Shown here piece after piece: positions 58,777-64,000 of a DNA stretch of 64,000 nucleotides. The notes beneath the pieces were generated by a model that did not search any database, was not told the origin of the DNA, and saw only the letters and a list, made by a program, of their open reading frames with translations. The stretch's first letter is position 1, and every line of letters begins with the position of its first letter. Both the position numbers and the translations under genes were made by a program. The stretch covers positions 1-64,000 of the forward strand of contig NZ_LJPW01000144.1 in NCBI RefSeq assembly GCF_001400735.1. Direction: 5' to 3'. The stretch comes from Pseudomonas caricapapayae (GTDB lineage Bacteria > Pseudomonadota > Gammaproteobacteria > Pseudomonadales > Pseudomonadaceae).

Positions 58777-59748
58777 TCAGCTCAATATGGAGACCGATCC
58801 CAGGTATTTCAAGGCGCGCGGCAGATTGTCGCTGGCCAGACTGTCAAGCCAGTGCAAATCCTCCCAGCTTCGTAGCCAGGTGAACTGCCGTTTGGCCAAC
58901 TGGCGCGTTGCAATAATGCCGCGCTCCTGCATTTCGTCCCGCGTCAGCTTTCCATCCAGGTGATCCCAGACCTGGCGATAACCGACGGCTCTTATCGAGG
59001 GCAACCCGGAATGCAGGTCACCTCTTGAGCGCAATGCCAGTACCTCGTCCAGAAACCCCTGATCCAGCATTTGCTCAAAACGTAGCGCGATGCGTTGGTG
59101 CAGCACCTTGCGATCAGCCGGAGCAATGGCAAGGTTCGCGACAGTATAGGGCAATTGCTGACGCCCTGATGCGGCCGCTTGAGTACTTTGCGCAGTTTGT
59201 TGCTCGCGATGTGCCGTCATGCTCATTCCACTCACGCGATACACCTCAAGCGCCCTGATCAATCGTTGTGGATCGTTGGGGTGAATACGTGCCGCCGAAA
59301 CGGGATCGACCACCGCCAGTTGATCGTGCAATGACTGCCAGCCAAAGGCCTGCGCATCAGCTTCAAGCTGCGCCCTGACCTGCGCATCGGCAGCCGGCAT
59401 ATCCGCCAGCCCGTCCAATAGAGCCTTGAAATACAACATAGTGCCGCCGACCAGCAAAGGAATATTTCCACGGGCTGTGATTTCCGCCATGGCGGTCAGC
59501 GCGTCACTGCGAAAATCGGCTGCGGAGTAGCTTTGCGCGGGGTCGAGAATGTCGATCAGACGGTGCGGAAATTCAGCCAGCTGCGCTTTCGAGGGCTTGG
59601 CGGTGCCGATGTCCATGCCGCGATAAACCAGCGCCGAGTCGACGCTGATCAGTTCGCACGGCAGCACTTTGGTCAGTGCCATGGCAAGGTCGGTCTTGCC
59701 TGCGGCAGTAGGCCCCATGAGGAAAATGGCCGGAGGTAAAGCGTTCAT
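58777..59748 (-). CDS. miaA: tRNA dimethylallyltransferase
   Basis: A 323-residue enzyme that adds a dimethylallyl group to A37 of tRNAs reading UNN codons. The P-loop is 'GPTAAGKT' at 12-19; '[19 protein letters not shown]' and '[14 protein letters not shown]' line the tRNA and substrate tunnel. It starts directly after the mutL stop (59749) with no intervening base. hfq follows 91 bases later. Confidence 0.97.
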   Translation of the reverse strand: MNALPPAIFLMGPTAAGKTDLAMALTKVLPCELISVDSALVYRGMDIGTAKPSKAQLAEFPHRLIDILDPAQSYSAADFRSDALTAMAEITARGNIPLLVGGTMLYFKALLDGLADMPAADAQVRAQLEADAQAFGWQSLHDQLAVVDPVSAARIHPNDPQRLIRALEVYRVSGMSMTAHREQQTAQSTQAAASGRQQLPYTVANLAIAPADRKVLHQRIALRFEQMLDQGFLDEVLALRSRGDLHSGLPSIRAVGYRQVWDHLDGKLTRDEMQERGIIATRQLAKRQFTWLRSWEDLHWLDSLASDNLPRALKYLGSVSILS

Positions 59749-61692
59749 TCATTGACCGCGCAGGAATAATTTATCCAGGTCATTGAGACCCATCTGGGTC
59801 CAGGTAGGACGTCCGTGGTTGCATTGACCGCTGCGCTCGGTGTTTTCCATGTCACGCAGCAGGCCGTTCATTTCCGGAATGGCCAGACGTCGATTGGCTC
59901 GGATCGCACCATGGCAGGCCATGGTGCCGAGCAATTCGTTCATGTGCGCCTGCACCCGGTCGCTGGTGCCATATTCCATGAGATCCGCCAGCACATCGCT
60001 GACCAGCCGATTGGCCTCGGCCTGCTTGAGCAGCGCAGGGATCTGTCGGATCGCCAGGGTTTCCGGACCGAGCCGCTGAAGCTCGAAGCCCAGGCGCTGG
60101 AACGTAGTGATGTGTTCTTCGGCGCAGTCGGCTTCGCGCTGGCTGACCGCGAGGGATTCGGGCACCAGTAATGGCTGACCACTCAGGCCTTCATTGGCCA
60201 TCGCTATTTTCAGGCGCTCATACATGATTCGCTCGTGGGCAGCGTGCATATCCACCAGCACCAGCCCATGAGCGTTTTCAGCGAGAATGTAGATGCCTTT
60301 GAGCTGCGCCAGCGCATACCCAAGCGGCGGAATATCGCCGGGCGACTCCGGCAGCGATGAAGGCGCAGCGGTGGGCAGCGGCGCGAAAAACTCCCGGTAG
60401 GCACTTTGCGCTTCGGCTACAGGCACGCCGGAGGTAGGCCGTGGCGAATATTGATACTGATAGCCGCTACCGGCACTGCTGCCGGCAGGGCGGGAAAAAG
60501 GCTCGCTCTGCGGCTGCTCCAGCACATTATTGGCCAGACGCATTTCGCCCTGCGGCCCGAACTCGCCCGCCTCAGGCCCGGTTGGTCGAGGCTCGGCAAC
60601 AACCGGCACGCTGCCACCCAGCTGGTTTTCCGGGCGTACATCACCCAATGCACGGTGCAGGGTGCCATAAAGGAAGTCATGCACCATGCGTCCGTCGCGG
60701 AAGCGCACTTCGTGCTTGGTCGGGTGGACATTGACGTCTACAGCGGCCGGATCGACCTCGAAAAACAGCACGAACGTCGGGTGACGGCCGTTGAACAGCA
60801 CATCGCGATAAGCCTGACGCACCGCATGGGCAACCAGTTTGTCGCGCACGGCACGGCCGTTTACAAAGAAATACTGCAGGTCGGCCTGGCTGCGCGAAAA
60901 TGTCGGCAATCCCACCCAGCCCCACAGATGCAGGCCATTACGCTCAATCTCGATGGGCAGTGCCTGCTCCAGAAAGCCCGGCCCGCAGATCGCCGAAACA
61001 CGCCGCGCTCGGGCGGTGTCGTCATGCGCTTCATGCAGGCTCAGCACAGTCTTGCCGTTGTGGCGCAAATGGAAGGCCACGTCGAAACGTGCCAGCGCCA
61101 TGCGCTTGATGACTTCCTGCAGGTGATCGAATTCGGTCTTCTCGGCCTTGAGAAACTTCCGCCGGGCGGGCGTATTGAAGAACAGGTCGCGAACTTCCAC
61201 CGACGTGCCCACCGGATGCGCTGCTGGCTGGACACGCGGTGCCATGTCACGGCCTTCGGTTTCAACCTGCCACGCCTGATCGGCGTCGCGGGTACGCGAA
61301 GTCAGCGTAAGGCGCGCCACGGAGCTGATCGAAGCCAGCGCTTCGCCGCGAAAGCCCAGGCTCATGACGCGCTCTAGGTCTTCCAGGTCGCGAATCTTGC
61401 TGGTGGCATGTCGCGCCAGCGCCAGTGGCAGGTCATCCGAAGATATGCCGCCGCCATCGTCACGGACCTTCAACAACTTGATACCGGCCTGCTCGACATC
61501 GACATCAATACGCCGCGCACCGGAATCAAGACTGTTTTCCAACAGTTCCTTGATAACCGAAGCCGGGCGTTCGACAACCTCGCCCGCCGCGATCTGGTTG
61601 GCCAGTCGCGGGCTGAGCAATTCGATGCGCGCAGCGTTCAGAACAGTCTGAGCGTTATCGGCTTCGCTGCCGTCGAGCAGAAGATCGTTCAT
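59749..61692 (-). CDS. mutL: DNA mismatch repair protein MutL
   Basis: A 647-residue MutL. The GHKL ATPase domain has 'ENSLDSGA' (catalytic Glu and Asn), 'DDGGGI', and '[10 protein letters not shown]', then the transducer domain. A Pro/Ser-rich linker of about 100 residues precedes the C-terminal dimerisation domain. That domain lacks the DQHA-x2-E-x4-E endonuclease motif (the sequence reads '[13 protein letters not shown]'), as expected for gamma-proteobacteria with MutH-less or Dam-type variation. It overlaps amiB by 4 bp. Confidence 0.96.
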   Translation of the reverse strand: MNDLLLDGSEADNAQTVLNAARIELLSPRLANQIAAGEVVERPASVIKELLENSLDSGARRIDVDVEQAGIKLLKVRDDGGGISSDDLPLALARHATSKIRDLEDLERVMSLGFRGEALASISSVARLTLTSRTRDADQAWQVETEGRDMAPRVQPAAHPVGTSVEVRDLFFNTPARRKFLKAEKTEFDHLQEVIKRMALARFDVAFHLRHNGKTVLSLHEAHDDTARARRVSAICGPGFLEQALPIEIERNGLHLWGWVGLPTFSRSQADLQYFFVNGRAVRDKLVAHAVRQAYRDVLFNGRHPTFVLFFEVDPAAVDVNVHPTKHEVRFRDGRMVHDFLYGTLHRALGDVRPENQLGGSVPVVAEPRPTGPEAGEFGPQGEMRLANNVLEQPQSEPFSRPAGSSAGSGYQYQYSPRPTSGVPVAEAQSAYREFFAPLPTAAPSSLPESPGDIPPLGYALAQLKGIYILAENAHGLVLVDMHAAHERIMYERLKIAMANEGLSGQPLLVPESLAVSQREADCAEEHITTFQRLGFELQRLGPETLAIRQIPALLKQAEANRLVSDVLADLMEYGTSDRVQAHMNELLGTMACHGAIRANRRLAIPEMNGLLRDMENTERSGQCNHGRPTWTQMGLNDLDKLFLRGQ

Positions 61693-63119
61693 TGCTGGGT
61701 CGCTACCTCGGAACTCGGAATGCGCAGATCCTGGCCAATCTTCAATTCATCGGTTTTCAGATTGTTGGCGCTGCGCAGCGTAGCGATGTTCATGTCATAG
61801 CGCGCCGCAAGCATGGCCAGGGTTTCACCGGAACGGACCACGTGATTGCGCGGCCCCTGAGCCAGCTTGCCGTTATCACGCAGCCAGGCGATATAAGTAC
61901 CCTGCGGCGGGTTCTGCTGGAAGAACTGCTTGACCCCGGAGTTGATCGAACGCGCCAACGCCTGTTGGTGCGACGCAGAGCTCAGCTTGTTGGCTTCGTT
62001 GGCATTGGAGATAAAGCCGGTCTCCACCAGAATCGACGGAATATCCGGCGACTTGAGCACCATGAAACCTGCCTGCTCGACGCGTGACTTGTGCAGCGAA
62101 GTGACGCGGCCGATGTTGCTCAACACCTTCTGGCCGACGTTCAGGCTCGAAGACAGCGAAGCGGTCATGGACAGGTCCAGCAATACCCCGGCGAGCATGC
62201 GGTCCTTGTCATCAAGGCTTACCGCGCCGGCACCACCGATCAGGTCGGAGCGGTTTTCGCTGTCCGCCAGCCAGCGTGCCGTTTCGGAGGTCGCGCCACG
62301 ATCGGACAAGGCGAACACCGACGCACCAAACGCCGCAGTGGACGGCGCGGCATCGGCGTGAATGGACACAAACAGGTCGGCCCCCTTGGAACGGGCGATC
62401 TCGGTACGTTTGCGCAGCGGAATGAAGTAGTCGCCGGTCCGCGTCAATTCGGCGCGATAGCCTTTCTCAGCGTTGACCTGGCGCTGCAGTTCCTTGGCAA
62501 TCGACAGCACCACGTTTTTCTCTTTCTGGCCGGCACCGCCCGACGCTCCCGGGTCTTCGCCGCCGTGTCCGGCATCGATCACCACGATAATGTCACGTTT
62601 GCCATTGGGCACCGGAGTCAGCTTGATTTCAGGCTTGGCCGGACTGACCGGAACAGCGGGCGCAGTATTGGCGGCGGTATCCGGAATCACCGGTGTCGGG
62701 TTTGCGTCAGCGGCGTTATCGAACAGGTCGACCACCAGACGATTGCCGTACTGCTGATTCGGCGCAAGCGTGAAACTTTTGGGTGTCACCGCCTTTTTCA
62801 GATCGATGACCACGCGCAGATCAGTCGGCGTGCGCTGAGCAGAGCGCATGCTGCTGATCGGTGTATTGGCTGTCGACACATTCAGCGGACCACCGAGTGT
62901 CGCGCCGTTGATATCGATTACCAGACGATCAGGCGAAGTCAGGGTGAACACACTGTGCTGGACAGGCCCGGACAGGTCGAATACCAGACGCGTGTTGTCC
63001 GGTGCTCGCCATAAGCGGACACTTCGTACTTGCGTAGCGGCAACCGCCTCGACAGCCAGGGCCATCAGCAGCAGACCAACTACAGTAACCAGCGCGCGCA
63101 TGCGCATACCTAACCCCAT
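61689..63119 (-). CDS. amiB: N-acetylmuramoyl-L-alanine amidase
   Basis: A 476-residue periplasmic amidase that cleaves peptidoglycan stem peptides at cell division. A signal peptide (about residues 5-28) is followed by an AMIN domain ('[19 protein letters not shown]'), the Amidase_3 zinc domain ('[14 protein letters not shown]', 'SIHADAAPS'), and a C-terminal LysM repeat ('[18 protein letters not shown]'). ATG 63119 follows the tsaE stop by 2 bases; ATGs at 63107 and 63101 are alternatives, and a G-rich run just before 63107 may be the ribosome site. Confidence 0.94.
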   Translation of the reverse strand: MGLGMRMRALVTVVGLLLMALAVEAVAATQVRSVRLWRAPDNTRLVFDLSGPVQHSVFTLTSPDRLVIDINGATLGGPLNVSTANTPISSMRSAQRTPTDLRVVIDLKKAVTPKSFTLAPNQQYGNRLVVDLFDNAADANPTPVIPDTAANTAPAVPVSPAKPEIKLTPVPNGKRDIIVVIDAGHGGEDPGASGGAGQKEKNVVLSIAKELQRQVNAEKGYRAELTRTGDYFIPLRKRTEIARSKGADLFVSIHADAAPSTAAFGASVFALSDRGATSETARWLADSENRSDLIGGAGAVSLDDKDRMLAGVLLDLSMTASLSSSLNVGQKVLSNIGRVTSLHKSRVEQAGFMVLKSPDIPSILVETGFISNANEANKLSSASHQQALARSINSGVKQFFQQNPPQGTYIAWLRDNGKLAQGPRNHVVRSGETLAMLAARYDMNIATLRSANNLKTDELKIGQDLRIPSSEVATQQ

Positions 63120-63121
63120 AT

Positions 63122-63592
63122 CTATTTGAATTCCAAAGCCAAAGTGGCACACCAGCGTTCGCCGCGCGAGCCCAGCGGGCTCAATATCACGGACCGGCCT
63201 TCTCCGTGCGGCCCAATGGTAATGGTCAGGTCAGGCTTTGGCAAAAAGCCTGCACCACGCTGGGGCCATTCAATCAGACAAAGCGCATCGCCGTCGAAGT
63301 AATCGCGCCCCCCCATGTACTCGAGTTCTTCAGGGTCGACCAGCCGATACAGGTCGAAGTGGAACACCCGTATTGCACCGATTTCGTATGGCTCGACCAG
63401 TGTGAAAGTAGGACTCTTGACGGCCCCCGCATGCCCGAAACCGCGAATCATTCCCCGCGAAAGCGTGGTTTTTCCAGCACCCAGATCGCCGTCGAGAAAG
63501 ATGACACCCTGCCCTTCGGTAACCGCAGCCAGGCGTGCACCAAAACTCATCATGGCTTCTTCGCCAACCACGTGCAGCGTTAAATCAGACAC
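63122..63592 (-). CDS. tsaE: tRNA t6A biosynthesis ATPase TsaE
   Basis: A 156-residue P-loop protein needed with TsaB, TsaC and TsaD for N6-threonylcarbamoyladenosine at tRNA position 37. Walker A is 'GDLGAGKT' at 35-42; 'SPTFTLVEPYEIG' and 'FHFDLYRLVDPEELEYMG' are family motifs. The GTG at 63592 is chosen because GGAGGAG lies just upstream; a longer reading covers the nnrD frame. It overlaps the nnrD stop by 13 bp. Confidence 0.95.
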   Translation of the reverse strand: MSDLTLHVVGEEAMMSFGARLAAVTEGQGVIFLDGDLGAGKTTLSRGMIRGFGHAGAVKSPTFTLVEPYEIGAIRVFHFDLYRLVDPEELEYMGGRDYFDGDALCLIEWPQRGAGFLPKPDLTITIGPHGEGRSVILSPLGSRGERWCATLALEFK

Positions 63593-64000
63593 GGTTGCAG
63601 CTCCTCCAGTAACTGACGAATGGCAGGAATAATATCGCTGGCGGCCAGCCCGCGACCGTATTCGCCGATTTTCTGACCTGCACTTGCGTGCAACCACACT
63701 GCCAGACAAGCCGCATCGAAGGGCGTCAGATGCTGTGCCAGAAGCGCACCGATCAACCCGGCCAGCACGTCGCCCAGCCCCGCTGTGGCCATGGCCGGAT
63801 GGCCACGATCGCACAACGCCAGGCGCCCTTGCGCGTCGGCAATCAGGCTGCCGGAGCCCTTGAGCACGCAAACCGTGTCGAACTTGCGCGCCAGCGCCCG
63901 TGCGGCGGCGGGACGGTCTGCCTGAACTTCCTTGATGTCTATGCCCAGCAGGCGCGCTGCCTCGCCCGGGTGCGGGGTAATGACACACCCCTTGGGCAGG
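63580..64000 (-). CDS. nnrD: NAD(P)HX dehydratase, C-terminal part (truncated by window)
   Basis: The visible 139 codons are the C-terminal part of the ADP/ATP-dependent NAD(P)H-hydrate dehydratase: 'VITPHPGEAARLLG', 'VLKGSGSLIAD', and 'MATAGLGDVLAGLIGALLAQ', the ribokinase-like nucleotide and substrate motifs. In pseudomonads this domain is usually fused to an NAD(P)HX epimerase at the N-terminus, which would lie beyond position 64000. It repairs hydrated NAD(P)H. The stop overlaps the tsaE start. Confidence 0.93.
   Translation of the reverse strand, partial: LPKGCVITPHPGEAARLLGIDIKEVQADRPAAARALARKFDTVCVLKGSGSLIADAQGRLALCDRGHPAMATAGLGDVLAGLIGALLAQHLTPFDAACLAVWLHASAGQKIGEYGRGLAASDIIPAIRQLLEELQPCLI

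Noticed and set aside
63122-63988. A 288-residue N-terminally extended TsaE
   Set aside because: The extension lies out of frame over the conserved nnrD coding sequence and is Arg/Gly/Ser-rich. The GTG at 63592 has an excellent ribosome site.

Overview
This 64 kb window is typical Pseudomonas chromosome, most likely from the P. syringae group. The conserved blocks xseB-ispA-dxs, rpsF-rpsR-(DUF2232)-rplI-dnaB, rnr-rlmB and nnrD-tsaE-amiB-mutL-miaA-hfq-hflX-hflK-hflC-hisZ-purA occur in the usual pseudomonad order. Several short hairpin repeats also resemble those common in P. syringae genomes. The first 12 bases match the inner end of the Nextera/Tn5 mosaic-end adapter, so position 1 is probably the raw edge of a draft contig.

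Layout. 0.1-1.9 kb: an S24-type phage-like repressor, then a small XRE regulator divergent from an unknown CxxC protein with a perfect 17-bp palindrome between them. 1.9-10.0 kb: an accessory, visibly more AT-rich, minus-strand operon for a surface polysaccharide. It has a Wzm/Wzt-type ABC exporter, two sugar-phosphate nucleotidyltransferases, a HAD phosphatase, a GDPD-like phosphodiesterase, a cupin, and three glycosyltransferase-type or unknown proteins, many joined by 4-bp overlaps. 10.3-12.4 kb: two disrupted genes, yghU (frameshift) and a YhcG/DUF1016 nuclease (in-frame amber). 12.5-19.0 kb: metC, xseB, ispA, dxs (with a short internal deletion), an AGE-family sugar isomerase/epimerase and an SDR. 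19.0-19.7 kb: a long gene-free stretch with DnaA-box-like sites. 19.7-24.8 kb: a branched-chain amino acid ABC transporter (livK-H-M-G-F). 25.3-29.3 kb: a frameshifted LysR regulator, the NAD salvage genes pncB and nadE, a tandem repeat rich in REP-like hairpins, and azurin. 29.4-36.2 kb: a three-gene transglutaminase / ATP-grasp-alpha-E / transglutaminase-amidoligase operon, a predicted but poorly characterised peptide-ligation system. 36.5-46.3 kb: repeats, ygiQ, dnaB, ribosomal protein genes, rlmB and rnr. 46.4-50.0 kb: two identical tRNA-Leu(CAG) genes with matching promoters, next to a 938-residue repetitive protein of unknown function. 50.0-64 kb: a chemoreceptor, then purA, hisZ and the hfq superoperon, running off the right edge inside nnrD.

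No CRISPR array, rRNA gene, complete insertion sequence or integrase is visible. The best candidates for little-described biology are the polysaccharide operon with its unusual precursor-enzyme set, the transglutaminase/ATP-grasp cluster, the 938-aa protein beside the tRNA-Leu pair, and the DnaA-box-rich gap. Three broken genes plus a shortened Dxs lie between 10.3 and 25.4 kb, so either sequence errors or recent gene decay need to be settled there.
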